Assembly (NCBI RefSeq): GCF_014838825.1
Contig: NZ_JACYMO010000001.1
Location: forward strand, 186,001 to 250,000
From: Erwinia persicina
GTDB taxonomy: Bacteria > Pseudomonadota > Gammaproteobacteria > Enterobacterales > Enterobacteriaceae
Direction: 5' to 3'
DNA: 64,000 nt
Shown here: piece by piece, positions 49,379-59,246 of the stretch
Layout: each line of letters starts with the position of its first letter
How positions within the stretch are numbered: the first letter of the stretch is position 1
The notes under the pieces: generated by a model
The model's input: the letters and a program-made list of their open reading frames with translations, nothing else
Told to the model about the DNA's origin: nothing
The model's database searches: none
Program-made: the position numbers and the translations under genes

Positions 49379-50716
49379 ATGGAGCGCGAAGTGGACAGTA
49401 CCGCAGCGATCGATATCCGTACGTTGATTAATCAGGGCACATTGAGCCGTTATCAGAAACGCATCATCGCCCTGAGTTTTGCCGTTGTCGCCATGGATGG
49501 TATGGATATCGCCCTGATGGGCTTTATTGCCCCAGCGCTGAAAAGCGCCTGGGGGGTAAGCAATCATCAGCTCGGTGCGGTGATCAGCGCAGCACTGATT
49601 GGCCTGGCGCTCGGTGCCATGGTCGCCGGGCCGCTGGCCGACCGCTTTGGCCGCCGGGTGATTATTATTAACAGCGTCTTTTTCTTTGGCTTGTGGACGC
49701 TGGCCACAGCGTTCTCGCAGAATATTGACCAGATGATGCTTTTCCGCTTTCTCACCGGGCTGGGCCTGGGGGCGGCGATGCCGAACGTTGGCACGCTGGT
49801 GGCGGAATACTCCCCTGAACGCCGTCGTGCATTTCTGATCACCGTCGTGTTCTGCGGCTTTACCTTTGGTGCGGCTACCGGCGGCTTTGCCGCCTCATGG
49901 CTGATCCCGAACTATGGCTGGCACGCGGTGCTGATCATGGGCGGCGTGTTGCCGCTGATGCTGGTACCGCTGCTGCTGCGCGGTTTACCCGAGTCCGTGC
50001 GCTTTATGATTGCCCGTAACGCCCCGGCTGCCCGAATCCGCCAGATCGTGGAAAAAATGCACCCGGGACGGGTGGATGAAACCAGCGTATTCACCCGTAG
50101 TGAGGCCGTGAGCAGTGAAGGGGCCGTCAGGATTGTGGTGTCGCCGCGTTACCTGTTTGGCAGCCTGATGCTGTGGGGAAGCTATTTTATGGGGCTGTTC
50201 CTGGTTTACCTGATTGGCTCGTGGCTGCCGTCGCTGGTTAAAGACGTGGGCATGACGGTGACGCAGGCCGCGCTGGTCACCGCTATGTATCAGGCGGGCG
50301 GCACGGTGGGTTCGCTGTTTGCGGGCTGGATGATGGACCGTTTTAATGCCAACCTGGCGCTGGCGGCGATCTATTTCACCGGCGCGATAGCCACGGTCTG
50401 TATCGGCTATGCCCCTGCGGAGGTCTGGGTGCTGGGTGGCGTGGCGTTCTGCAGTGGTTTTTGTCTTAACGGGGCGAATACCGGGATGAATGCGCTGTCG
50501 GCCAGCTACTATCCGACCCATGCGCGGGCTACCGGCTCCAGCTGGATGCACGGCGTGGGCCGCATTGGTGCGATCCTCAGCGCCTTTGCCGGGGCGCAAA
50601 TGCTGTCGCTTGGCTGGAATATCACCGATGTTTTCTCCTTCCTGGCCATCCCGGCCGTGCTGACCACGCTGATGCTGGTAGCTAAATACCGTTACGGCTA
50701 CCAGCGGGTAAGCTGA
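49379..50716 (+). CDS. MFS transporter, aromatic acid:H+ symporter (AAHS/PcaK-like)
   Basis: 445 residues with 12 membrane segments. The AAHS signature DGMDIALMGFIAPAL in the first helix, which contains the Asp needed for 4-hydroxybenzoate transport in PcaK, and GPLADRFGRRVII in loop 2-3 are clear. Probably imports an aromatic or related carboxylate. Start choice is open: TTG 49364, ATG 49379 or GTG 49391 (with GGAG seven bases ahead). No ring-cleavage genes lie in the window. Confidence 0.85.
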   Translation: MEREVDSTAAIDIRTLINQGTLSRYQKRIIALSFAVVAMDGMDIALMGFIAPALKSAWGVSNHQLGAVISAALIGLALGAMVAGPLADRFGRRVIIINSVFFFGLWTLATAFSQNIDQMMLFRFLTGLGLGAAMPNVGTLVAEYSPERRRAFLITVVFCGFTFGAATGGFAASWLIPNYGWHAVLIMGGVLPLMLVPLLLRGLPESVRFMIARNAPAARIRQIVEKMHPGRVDETSVFTRSEAVSSEGAVRIVVSPRYLFGSLMLWGSYFMGLFLVYLIGSWLPSLVKDVGMTVTQAALVTAMYQAGGTVGSLFAGWMMDRFNANLALAAIYFTGAIATVCIGYAPAEVWVLGGVAFCSGFCLNGANTGMNALSASYYPTHARATGSSWMHGVGRIGAILSAFAGAQMLSLGWNITDVFSFLAIPAVLTTLMLVAKYRYGYQRVS

Positions 50717-50748
50717 AGAGTCATCAGCGCAGATCATCCTGTCCGTCA

Positions 50749-50772
50749 GGGGCGACCGAAAAAAGTCGCCCC
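50749..50772. terminator. Hairpin between convergent transporter and DoxX genes
   Basis: GGGGCGAC / GTCGCCCC, perfect 8-bp stem with an A-rich loop; no U-tract. Confidence 0.45.
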
Positions 50773-50813
50773 CTTCAGAGTCAGTGGCTGACCTTTTTTC
50801 CGGTCAACCCGTC

Positions 50814-51248
50814 CTATTGCAGACTACTGTTACTGACCAGCGTAAAGCGGCCAGCGCCGAGGAACATCACGGCCAGCGCGCCAAAGAAGTAGAGTGCTTC
50901 CCCTTCCAGTGCCCAGGCACCGACCCCGGTGCGATCCCATACCGCGCCGGTTTTCACCAGCAGCGTCGCCACCACCAGGTTCACCGCAATGATAAACGCC
51001 GCCGGGCGGGTCATCAGCCCGATGATGATCATCGCAGGGGCCAGCACTTCCCCAATGTAAGCGCCATAGGCTACAAAGCCGGGCACACCGTGGGCATGCA
51101 GCAGGCGGGCGATCCAGCCAACGCCATGCTCAACCTTGAACACGCCATGAAACAGCAGCAGGACACCGAGAGACACGCGCAGTAGCAGCCGGCCCAGGTC
51201 CGGGCGATCGCAGAGGCGGGAAAAACCATTATTTATTGCGGTAAACAT
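50814..51248 (-). CDS. DoxX family membrane protein
   Basis: 144 residues with four membrane helices; the typical LLLRVSLGVLLLFHGVFKVEHG start and IGEVLAPAMIIIGLMTR segment identify DoxX (E. coli YphA/YqjF-like). Role unclear; relatives are linked to redox and thiol stress. I start at MFTAINNG (51248, AAGGATC upstream). Divergent from the carboxylesterase. Confidence 0.85.
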   Translation of the reverse strand: MFTAINNGFSRLCDRPDLGRLLLRVSLGVLLLFHGVFKVEHGVGWIARLLHAHGVPGFVAYGAYIGEVLAPAMIIIGLMTRPAAFIIAVNLVVATLLVKTGAVWDRTGVGAWALEGEALYFFGALAVMFLGAGRFTLVSNSSLQ

Positions 51249-51413
51249 AATGTGATCCTTGCAGTTCAAAGCGGAAGGCTGCCGCCAGCGGCTGGCGATC
51301 ATCGCACCCGTGCAGGCGGTGCTTGTATCAGCATAATCTGCAAATCACACGCCATGATGGACTTTCTCTCTTAGTCTGCAAATAATTACCGCGGATATCA
51401 CACGGAAGCCCCC

Positions 51414-52943
51414 ATGAAAAACGAACAAACACTACGGATTATGACGGCAGAAGGCTGCCTGCGCGGGAAGAGGGAAGAGAACGTCTTCGTCTTTAAGGGG
51501 ATCCCTTATGCCGCTCCACCGTTGGGCGAACAGCGCTGGAAAGCCCCAAAACCGGTCACCCCCTGGGAGGGAGAAAAAGAGGCCATGACGTGGGGGCCCG
51601 CCAGCTGGCAGAGCCTGGAATATTGTCTGGCGGTAGGTGGGGGAGACCCCGGCGGCTTCAGCGAGGATTGCCTGTATCTGAACGTCTGGACGCCGGACGC
51701 TGAACCGGCTACGCCGCTGCCGGTCATGGTATGGATCCACGGCGGAGGCTATACCGTCGGGTCCGGCGGGTTAACACCCTACCTGGGGGCACCGCTGGCG
51801 GCGCGCGGCGCAGTGGTCGTAACGCTTAACTACCGTCTGGGACATCTGGGGTTCTTTGCGCACCCTGCACTGGATCGCGAGTACGCGGATGGCGAGGTGG
51901 TGAATAACTTTGCGCTGTTGGATCAGATCGCCGCCCTGCAGTGGATACAGCGCAATATTCGGGCCTTTGGCGGTAATCCAAAAAATGTCACACTGATGGG
52001 CGAATCCAGCGGCGCACGCAGTGTACTGTCCCTGTTTGCTTCGCCGATGGCAAAAGGGCTGTTCCACAAGGGCATCGCACAGAGCGCCTACAGCGTCCCG
52101 GACGTCTCCCGGGCAGAAGCCCTGCAAAAAGGCGAGGCGCTGGCCCGTCATTTCGATCTGCAGGATGCCAGCGCGGAGCAGCTTCGCGCCCTGCCTGCGG
52201 ATGCTTTCTGGCCGCTGGCACGCTCGCTGACACTGGGGCCGGTGGCCATCCACGGTGACTGCGTTCTGCCGCAGCCTATGCTCAGCGTCTTCGCTTCCGG
52301 CGGGCAGCAGCGGCTACCGCTGATGATCGGCAGCAACAGCGATGAAGCGAGCGTGCTGGCCTTTTTTGGCGTGGATGCCGCAAAAGTCATCGCCGATATG
52401 CGAGCGAAGCGCCCGCTGGCGCTGCGGCTGATCAAGCTGCTGTACCGCGACGTGTGGGATGATGCGGAGCTCGGACGACAGGTGGCCCGCGACATGACCT
52501 TTACCACCCTGGGCTATGTTGCGGCGCTGGCCCACCACCGGACGGGGACCCCAGCCTGGCGCTACTACTTTGATTATGTTTCAGAGCATGCCCGCGACCT
52601 GTACCGGCATGGCACCTGGCATGGCAATGAAATACCTTATGTCCTCAATACCCTGGCGCAGATGGAACCCACCGACGGCGAGCGCCCGTTCACTGCGGCA
52701 GACCAGGCGTTTTCCCGGCGTGTCAGCGAATACTGGCTGCGCTTTGCCCGGGAAGCGACGGTGTTTTCACCACAGATTAGCGGCGAAACGGACTGGCCTG
52801 CCTGGCGTCCCCGGCAGGATATGACCCTGCGTTTCGGTCAGAACGGCCAGGCCGGGATCACGATTGAAAAACGCTTTATGCGACGCAGAATGCAGGTGTT
52901 TCGTCTGCTGATGAAGGCATTTGTCCATCTGCGCCATGAATAG
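51414..52943 (+). CDS. Type B carboxylesterase
   Basis: 509 residues, alpha/beta hydrolase of the cholinesterase/pnb-esterase group. Oxyanion loop HGGGY near residue 110, nucleophile serine near 198 in GESSGA, FGVD segment and a late His (HGTWHGNE) that completes the triad. No signal peptide, so it should be cytoplasmic. Hydrolyses carboxylic esters; natural substrate unknown. Stands alone, with GGAAG before the ATG. Confidence 0.88.
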   Translation: MKNEQTLRIMTAEGCLRGKREENVFVFKGIPYAAPPLGEQRWKAPKPVTPWEGEKEAMTWGPASWQSLEYCLAVGGGDPGGFSEDCLYLNVWTPDAEPATPLPVMVWIHGGGYTVGSGGLTPYLGAPLAARGAVVVTLNYRLGHLGFFAHPALDREYADGEVVNNFALLDQIAALQWIQRNIRAFGGNPKNVTLMGESSGARSVLSLFASPMAKGLFHKGIAQSAYSVPDVSRAEALQKGEALARHFDLQDASAEQLRALPADAFWPLARSLTLGPVAIHGDCVLPQPMLSVFASGGQQRLPLMIGSNSDEASVLAFFGVDAAKVIADMRAKRPLALRLIKLLYRDVWDDAELGRQVARDMTFTTLGYVAALAHHRTGTPAWRYYFDYVSEHARDLYRHGTWHGNEIPYVLNTLAQMEPTDGERPFTAADQAFSRRVSEYWLRFAREATVFSPQISGETDWPAWRPRQDMTLRFGQNGQAGITIEKRFMRRRMQVFRLLMKAFVHLRHE

Positions 52944-53110
52944 AGCCACATTACCAGCCTGATACTTAATATTTTCTGCTGTATTCAGGCTGTCCTAAAC
53001 TGCCATAAATATACGTCATAGCAATACGTTATGATTCGCCCCAGCAATACTAAGGACAAAAACGCTGTAATAAAAGTCGTGTTATTTTTTTGAGTTTCCT
53101 CTGCCGTGGT

Positions 53111-53118
53111 GCCGATAA
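53111..53118 (+). promoter_or_regulatory. Sigma-28-like -10 element before the chemoreceptor gene
   Basis: GCCGATAA is a perfect FliA -10. A TTGAGTTT stands 13 bases upstream, two bases farther than normal, so the -35 is imperfect. Chemoreceptor genes are typical FliA targets. Confidence 0.5.
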
Positions 53119-53180
53119 CTAAGGGTGATTGCCCTCAGATAACAACATTTTAATCGGTATCACCAGGTCACGGAGTCACT

Positions 53181-54827
53181 ATGAAATTCTTAAAAAATTA
53201 TACGATCCGCGCAGTATTATTGTGGATTTTGGGCATTTTCTGCCTGCTTTGGGGCGCTGTGGGTTTGTACAGCGTTTATTCACTGAACCAGTTGAGTGAG
53301 GGCAATGCCGTCGATCGCCATCTGGTCGGTCAGATGAGCACCTTGAGTAAAGGTAACGACCAGTATTTTCGCGTTATCACCCGCCTTTCCCGCGCCATAG
53401 ATTCCAAAAAACCGGAGGACATGGCTTCGGTACAGAAAGCGCTGGATAACATGACCACGCTGCTGGCCGATTTCAAACAACAGTCACCGGGCCCGCTGGA
53501 TGCGCAGTATGCCGCCAGTGCGATTGCCAGCTGGCAGAAACTGCTGGATGAGGGGGTTACACCCCAGGTCCGTCTGGCACAGCAGGGTTCGCCGGAGGAC
53601 TATCGTCGCCACGCAGCCAGCGTGACGCCAGCGCTCAGCCGCGATTTTGGCGCCAGCGTGGAGAAATTTAATACCGCTGCCGCCGATAAACTCGATGCCA
53701 CGCGCATTACGGTCGATCATCTGACCCACACCACCAAAGCCGTACTGGTGATGGCGGTGATTGCCGGACTGCTGATCCTGCTGTTTACCGACCGCTACCT
53801 GGTGGTGATGCTGGTGCGTCCGCTGGCTACCATCCGGGAACACTTCCGCGTGATTGCCGATGGTGACCTGACCCAGCCGGTCAACGAGTTTGGCCGCAAC
53901 TGCGTCGGGAAGCTGGTACCACTGCTGCAGGCGATGCAGGACAGCCTGCGCGATGCGGTCAGTTCGATCCGCAGCGGGACTGAAAATATCCATCGCGGTG
54001 CCGCAGAAATTTCTTCGGGGAATAACGATCTCTCCTCGCGTACGGAAGAGCAGGCATCGGCCCTTGAGCAGACGGCAGCCAGCATGGAGCAGCTGACCGC
54101 CACGGTGAAATTCAACGCGGATAACGCCCGTCAGGCCAGTTCACTGGCGGATAATGCCTCCCTGACCGCCAGTAAGGGTGGCAAGCTGGTCGGGGAAGTG
54201 GTCAGCACCATGCAGGGCATTGCCGGAAGCTCGAAGAAAATTGCAGAAATCACCACGGTGATTAACAGCATCGCTTTCCAGACCAATATTCTGGCGCTGA
54301 ATGCGGCGGTAGAAGCCGCGCGTGCGGGGGAGCAGGGGCGGGGGTTTGCCGTGGTCGCCAGCGAGGTCCGTAACCTGGCGCAGCGCAGCGCCGGGGCGGC
54401 AAAAGAGATTGAAACGCTGATTGCCGACTCCGTTTCCCGCGTGGATACGGGGTCGAAGCTGGTCGGTGAAGCGGGCAGCACCATGGACGATATTTTAAAG
54501 TCGGTGGCTGAAGTCACGGAAATCATGAAGCAGATTGCCTCCGCCTCGGAAGAGCAGAGCAAGGGGATTTCCCAGGTCGGAACGGCGATTTCCGAAATGG
54601 ACAGCGTCACCCAGCAGAACGCCTCGCTGGTTGAACAGGTTTCGGCGGCGGCCAGTGCGCTGGAACGCCAGACGGAAGAGCTGACGCTGTCGGTGGCCAA
54701 ATTCCGCCTTTCCGCCATCAGTGCGCCTGCAGGACATACGGCTGCCCGTCCGGCGGCGCTGAAAAGCCCGCTGAAAACACCGGGTGGGAAGAAGGCCGGC
54801 GCGGCCGACGAGTGGGTCTCTTTCTAA
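53181..54827 (+). CDS. Methyl-accepting chemotaxis protein
   Basis: 548 residues. Membrane segment 1 (about 8-30), a four-helix-bundle periplasmic domain (30-185), membrane segment 2 (about 187-210), HAMP, methylation helices ([17 protein letters not shown]) and the CheA/CheW-binding tip ([20 protein letters not shown]). It ends EWVSF, which fits the xWxxF tether for CheR/CheB, so it is a high-abundance-type receptor. Ligand unknown. It overlaps the convergent LysR gene by four bases. Confidence 0.94.
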   Translation: MKFLKNYTIRAVLLWILGIFCLLWGAVGLYSVYSLNQLSEGNAVDRHLVGQMSTLSKGNDQYFRVITRLSRAIDSKKPEDMASVQKALDNMTTLLADFKQQSPGPLDAQYAASAIASWQKLLDEGVTPQVRLAQQGSPEDYRRHAASVTPALSRDFGASVEKFNTAAADKLDATRITVDHLTHTTKAVLVMAVIAGLLILLFTDRYLVVMLVRPLATIREHFRVIADGDLTQPVNEFGRNCVGKLVPLLQAMQDSLRDAVSSIRSGTENIHRGAAEISSGNNDLSSRTEEQASALEQTAASMEQLTATVKFNADNARQASSLADNASLTASKGGKLVGEVVSTMQGIAGSSKKIAEITTVINSIAFQTNILALNAAVEAARAGEQGRGFAVVASEVRNLAQRSAGAAKEIETLIADSVSRVDTGSKLVGEAGSTMDDILKSVAEVTEIMKQIASASEEQSKGISQVGTAISEMDSVTQQNASLVEQVSAAASALERQTEELTLSVAKFRLSAISAPAGHTAARPAALKSPLKTPGGKKAGAADEWVSF

Positions 54828-55672
54828 GGCTGCTGACTTAACCACGCCACCAGCTCATCCAGCAGCGGTGGCGATACTGAAGGCGGGCGACGGATCAGGC
54901 TATAGACCGCGCCCGTTTTTACACTGCCCGCAAAGGGCGCGACCAGGCGCCGCATGGCGATATCCTCAGCTATCAGTGTCACATCGGCCACCGTCACCCC
55001 AAACCCCTGAATGGCCGCGCTAATTGCCAGATCCATCGTGGAAAAATGCTGATTACGCTTCATCACCAGCGTGCGCTGCTGCGCCTGTAACCACAGCTGC
55101 CAGTCGCGGCCGTCGGCCGTGGGATGCAAAAACGTCATCTCTGCCAGCGTGTCGATCGTCGGCTTCTCGGGGTGCAGCGACAGTGCCATCACCGGGGTCA
55201 GCGCTTCTTCGAACAGCAGTATGCTGTTGCGCGGGCTGCTGCCGTAGAGGATGGCCGCATCAAAATGCGCTAACTGACTGTGGTGATCCACCGTGGTGGT
55301 CAGCGACACGTGCAGCTCAGGGCGCGCTTTTTCCAGCGCCACCAGTTTGGGTACCAGCCAGCGCATGGCACAGGTGGGTGCTTTCAGTCGGATCGTCGTG
55401 TGCTGCCTGCTGGCCTGCTGTGCGGCATCGTGCATCTGCTGGTACCCATTCTGCAGCGCGGGCAGCAGGCTGGCCCCCTGCGGCGTCAGGTGCAGGCCGC
55501 GCGCGTGGCGGTCAAACAGCGAGAACCCCAGCCAGGCCTCCAGCGCGGCGATTTTACGGCTTACCGCTCCCTGGGTGATGCACAGCTCGCCGGCGGCGTG
55601 CGTCAGATTAAGGTGACGGGCGGTCACGATAAAAGCATGGATAGCATTTAACGGCAGCGTGCGCTGGGGCAT
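54824..55672 (-). CDS. LysR-family regulator, GcvA-like
   Basis: 282 residues. [39 protein letters not shown] is the HTH of the GcvA/AmpR group. I prefer the ATG at 55672 (MPQRTLP) over 55702, which lacks a ribosome site. Divergent from the aminotransferase gene and probably its regulator. Confidence 0.85.
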   Translation of the reverse strand: MPQRTLPLNAIHAFIVTARHLNLTHAAGELCITQGAVSRKIAALEAWLGFSLFDRHARGLHLTPQGASLLPALQNGYQQMHDAAQQASRQHTTIRLKAPTCAMRWLVPKLVALEKARPELHVSLTTTVDHHSQLAHFDAAILYGSSPRNSILLFEEALTPVMALSLHPEKPTIDTLAEMTFLHPTADGRDWQLWLQAQQRTLVMKRNQHFSTMDLAISAAIQGFGVTVADVTLIAEDIAMRRLVAPFAGSVKTGAVYSLIRRPPSVSPPLLDELVAWLSQQP

Positions 55673-55786
55673 CGGGTTCTCTGAGCAATGAGGAAAAGTC
55701 ATGGCTATTATGACAACAATTCGCTTGTCGCCTCAAGTGCCGCCACGTAGAACTGGCAGCATTACTCTCCCCCGACCGGAGTCTCT

Positions 55787-56956
55787 ATGACCATCCCTTC
55801 TGCGGTACAGCAGCGCTCTAAATTACCGGATGTTGGCACCACGATTTTTTCGGTGATAGGCCAGCTTTCCGCGCGGCACAACGCCATTAACCTCTCACAG
55901 GGCGCACCGAACTTTCCATGCGATCCGCTGCTGGTGGACGGGGTGACCCGCGCCATGCAGCAGGGTCATAACCAGTATGCTCCGATGACCGGGCTGGCTG
56001 CGCTGAGAGAGATTCTGGCGAGCAAAGTGGACACGCTTTACGGGCAAAAATATGATGCCGCCAGCGAAGTACTGATCACCGCCAGCGCCAGCGAAGGGCT
56101 CTATTCGGCTATCGCCGGGCTGGTGCACCCGGGTGATGAAGTGATCTTCTTTGAACCCGCGTTCGACAGCTACGCGCCGATCGTGCGCTTGCAGGGCGCA
56201 ACCCCGGTCGGCCTGAAATTGCAGGTACCGGAATTTGCCATTAACTGGGATGAGGTGGCGGCCGCTATTACGCCGAAGACCCGCATGATCATCATCAATA
56301 CGCCGCATAACCCCAGCGCCCAGGTGCTGGGGGCGGAGGATTTGAACCGCCTGGCGGCGCTGACGCGCCATACCGATATCGTCGTATTGTCGGATGAGGT
56401 GTACGAACATATCCTGTTTGACGGCCGTCAGCATCACGGCATGGCCACCCATCCGGAGCTGGCGCAGCGCAGTGTCATTGTCTCGTCCTTTGGGAAAACT
56501 TTTCACGTCACCGGCTGGCGCGTGGGTTACCTGCTGGCCCCGTCAGAGCTGATGGAAGAGGTGGTGAAGGTGCATCAGTTTATGATGTTCTCTGCCGATA
56601 CACCTATGCAGGTGGCCTTTGCCGACTATCTGCAGCAACCGGCTAACTACCTGGGGCTGGGCGAGTTTTATCAGCGTAAGCGTGACCAGATGGCCCGACT
56701 GCTGCAAGACTCACCGTTTACGCTGCTGCCGTCGGCGGGATCGTTCTTTATGCTGGCCAGCTACGCAGATTTCAGTGACGAGGCTGACAGTGAAATGGTA
56801 AAACGGCTGATCGTTGATCACGGCGTGGCGACTATTCCGCTGTCAGCGTTCTATACCGATGGGACAGACAATAAATTGATCCGTCTCTCTTTCGCAAAAG
56901 ACGAAGCCACCTTGCAGGCAGGCGCACGCGCACTCTGTCAGGTCAAGCCTCGCTAA
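55787..56956 (+). CDS. PLP aminotransferase, methionine aminotransferase (YbdL)-like
   Basis: 389 residues, class I/II fold. The PLP lysine is near residue 237 (SSFGKTFHVTGW), with NTPHNPSA and SDEVYEH upstream. The layout, including INLSQGAPNF and ANQYAPMTG-like NQYAPMTGL, is that of E. coli YbdL, which transaminates methionine and aromatic amino acids. CGGAG precedes the ATG. Followed by an amino-acid-binding protein gene 24 bases later, so the two form an operon. Confidence 0.88.
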   Translation: MTIPSAVQQRSKLPDVGTTIFSVIGQLSARHNAINLSQGAPNFPCDPLLVDGVTRAMQQGHNQYAPMTGLAALREILASKVDTLYGQKYDAASEVLITASASEGLYSAIAGLVHPGDEVIFFEPAFDSYAPIVRLQGATPVGLKLQVPEFAINWDEVAAAITPKTRMIIINTPHNPSAQVLGAEDLNRLAALTRHTDIVVLSDEVYEHILFDGRQHHGMATHPELAQRSVIVSSFGKTFHVTGWRVGYLLAPSELMEEVVKVHQFMMFSADTPMQVAFADYLQQPANYLGLGEFYQRKRDQMARLLQDSPFTLLPSAGSFFMLASYADFSDEADSEMVKRLIVDHGVATIPLSAFYTDGTDNKLIRLSFAKDEATLQAGARALCQVKPR

Positions 56957-56980
56957 CAGCATCACCTTGAGGGTAAATGA

Positions 56981-57757
56981 ATGAAAAAACTGAATGCGTT
57001 GTTTGTGGCAGTCGGGTTACTGACATCGGTGTCAGCGCTGGCGCAGGATACGCTGCGCTACGGTCTGGAGTCACAGTATCCGCCCTTTGAAAGCCGCAAC
57101 GCCTCAGGCGAGCTGGAAGGGTTTGATATCGAACTGGGCAAAGCGATTTGCCAGGTGGGCAATTTCAAATGCAGCTGGGTGGAAAGCAGTTTTGATGCCC
57201 TGATCCCGGCGCTGGCCGCGAAGAAATTCGATGCCATCAACTCGGCGATGAACATCACTGATGCCCGCATGAAAAGCATCGGTTTCACCAATCCTATTTA
57301 CCGTATCCCCAACATGCTGATTGCCAAAAAAGGGTCGGGGCTGCTGCCTACCGTGGAGAGCCTGAAGGGCAAGAGCATCGGGGTCTTGCAGGGTTCCGTG
57401 CAGGAGACCTATGCGAAAAAACACTGGGAGCCGCAGGGTGTGACGGTGACGCCGTATCAGGATCAGAATCAGGTTTACAACGACATGGTCGCGGGACGCC
57501 TGGACGGAACCCTGGTGATGTCGGCTGCTGGTCAGTCTGGCTTCCTGGAAAAACCGCAGGGTAAAGCATTTAGCTTTGCCGGTAAGGCCGTGGAAGATCC
57601 GGTGGTACTGGGTGTCGGCATTGGTTTTGGTCTGCGTAAAGACGATGCCAAATTGAAAGCAGCGCTGGATGCCGCTATCGTTAAGATACAAAACGATGGT
57701 ACCGTCACCAAACTGGCCGCGAAGTTCTTCCCTGGTATTGATGTGGCGGTGAAATAA
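56981..57757 (+). CDS. Periplasmic amino-acid-binding protein (HisJ/ArtJ family)
   Basis: 258 residues. Signal peptide ending SVSALA, then an SBP family 3 domain. The pair CQVGNFKC matches the disulphide loop of the LAO/HisJ group, and GFDIELGKAIC and MNITDARMKSIGFT are conserved, so a basic amino acid is the likely ligand. No permease or ATPase genes follow, so it probably docks on a transporter made elsewhere. Co-transcribed with the aminotransferase. Confidence 0.9.
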   Translation: MKKLNALFVAVGLLTSVSALAQDTLRYGLESQYPPFESRNASGELEGFDIELGKAICQVGNFKCSWVESSFDALIPALAAKKFDAINSAMNITDARMKSIGFTNPIYRIPNMLIAKKGSGLLPTVESLKGKSIGVLQGSVQETYAKKHWEPQGVTVTPYQDQNQVYNDMVAGRLDGTLVMSAAGQSGFLEKPQGKAFSFAGKAVEDPVVLGVGIGFGLRKDDAKLKAALDAAIVKIQNDGTVTKLAAKFFPGIDVAVK

Positions 57758-57827
57758 CGTTTCGCCACTCCGGCGGCCAGCCCTGCTGGCCGTCCCTGAC
57801 ATCTTCCCCGAATCGCCGATAACCACT

Positions 57828-58529
57828 ATGTCACGTGCTCAACGTCTGCTCGATCTGCTGCAACTTTTGCGTAACCACCGTTTCCCCATTACGGCTGAAC
57901 AACTTGCCAGCGAATTGCGTGTCAGTACGCGAACGCTTTACCGTGATATTGCCACTTTGCAGCAACAAGGGGCGGATATCGTGGGTGAACCTGGATTGGG
58001 CTATGTTTTAAGACCCGGGTTTACCCTGCCGCCGTTAATGTTTAACACCGCGGAAATTGCGGCGCTGGTACTCGGTTCCCGTTGGGTTGCGCGCCGGACC
58101 GATAATGAACTCGCGGCGGCGGCGCACTCCGCATTAAGCAAGATTGCCGCCGTTTTGCCACCCGAACTGCGTTCGCAGTTGGAACTATCCCCGCTGATGG
58201 TTGGCCCGGCGAAGGCGGAGTTGGCTATCAGTATCGACGTTGGCGCATTACGTCAGGCTATCAGCCGGCAGAACATCATAGAAATCGACTACCTTGATCT
58301 GAAAGACGTTAGCTCCCGGCGCAGAGTCTGGCCCATTGCGATTGGTTTTTTTGACTCTGTTCAGGTGCTCGTAGCCTGGTGCGAAACACGCGATGATTAC
58401 CGCCATTTTCGCCTTGATCGTTTCACCCACCTACAGGTCACCGCGCAGCGGTATCCACGCGCCCGCACACAGCTGCTGAAAGAGTGGCGGGAACGCCATA
58501 ATATTTCTGCTCAGGGATTTGGCTACTGA
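57828..58529 (+). CDS. YafY-type HTH/WYL transcriptional regulator
   Basis: 233 residues. N-terminal DeoR-like HTH (RFPITAEQLASELRVSTRTLYRDIATL, about 15-45) and a C-terminal WYL-type domain (RQNIIEIDYLDL ... WPIAIGFFDSVQVLVAWCE). Such proteins commonly control the gene beside them. 62 bases separate it from the VOC gene on the same strand. Confidence 0.87.
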   Translation: MSRAQRLLDLLQLLRNHRFPITAEQLASELRVSTRTLYRDIATLQQQGADIVGEPGLGYVLRPGFTLPPLMFNTAEIAALVLGSRWVARRTDNELAAAAHSALSKIAAVLPPELRSQLELSPLMVGPAKAELAISIDVGALRQAISRQNIIEIDYLDLKDVSSRRRVWPIAIGFFDSVQVLVAWCETRDDYRHFRLDRFTHLQVTAQRYPRARTQLLKEWRERHNISAQGFGY

Positions 58530-58591
58530 CAAAAACTGTCAGTCGCATCGCATAGTCTGTTCCCGTCCAGCCACTAAACGGGAAACCCCAA

Positions 58592-58960
58592 ATGAAAGCA
58601 CTTGATTTCACCATTCTGTATGTTGCCAGCCCGGCTAACAGCGCCGCTTTTTACCAGCGGATACTGAACGTCGATGCCGTCGAATTTTCACCCACCTTTG
58701 CCATGTTTATCCTGCCTTCCGGCGGTCGTCTCGGGTTGTGGGTTACATCAGGAGTGACGCCACCGATCAGTGCCGGCGCCAGCCAGTCGGAGATTGTGTT
58801 TACTGCCGAAAGTCGTCAAGAGGTGGATAGTCTCTTCAGCCAATGGCAGGCGTGGGGCGTTGAGATCCTCGACCCACCAGCAACGCTGGATTTCGGATAT
58901 ACCTTTACCGCCTGCGACCCGGACGGGCATCGTCTGCGTGTGTATGTTTATGAGGAGTGA
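58592..58960 (+). CDS. VOC (glyoxalase/bleomycin-resistance fold) protein
   Basis: 122 residues, a complete pair of beta-alpha-beta-beta-beta modules (FTILYVASPANSAAFYQRIL; final ACDPDGHRLRVYVYE). Enzyme or binding role unknown. GGGAAA precedes the ATG. The pairing with a YafY/WYL regulator suggests a small inducible detoxification unit. Confidence 0.85.
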   Translation: MKALDFTILYVASPANSAAFYQRILNVDAVEFSPTFAMFILPSGGRLGLWVTSGVTPPISAGASQSEIVFTAESRQEVDSLFSQWQAWGVEILDPPATLDFGYTFTACDPDGHRLRVYVYEE

Positions 58961-59246
58961 GGCGGGTCAGCGTCGCTCAGCGACGTAACGGTCGTTAACG
59001 GCACATCGGGTTGCCGGTTTTAACACCGGCAGCGTGCAACCCTGGTGCCGGGATGGGGTCAGTTTGAGGTAAGCCAGACGTCACGCGACAGGGCGTCGCG
59101 TGCCGGGGCCCGCAGGGATGCGGACTTTGCCGATCCGGCGTGCTCAAACTGGCCTCAGCCCTGAAACCGAACTGTCAGCCACAAAAAATGACTGATGATC
59201 TTTCAGCCCTACGGCAGGATGTTTTTTTCAGTCTACCCGCTAACGA
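58961..59246. other. 286-bp gap with several inverted repeats, no gene seen
   Basis: GTCGCT/AGCGAC near 58974-58984, TGCCGG/CCGGCA near 59011-59030 and a distant pair CAGTTTGAG (59060-59068) / CTCAAACTG (59143-59151) are present. No ORF with a ribosome site is visible. It may hold terminators for the VOC and pepT genes, or a structured RNA. Confidence 0.35.

Noticed and set aside
57817..57824. GCCGATAA just before the YafY-type gene, as a sigma-28 promoter
   Set aside because: No matching -35 at the right distance, and it is only three bases from the start codon.
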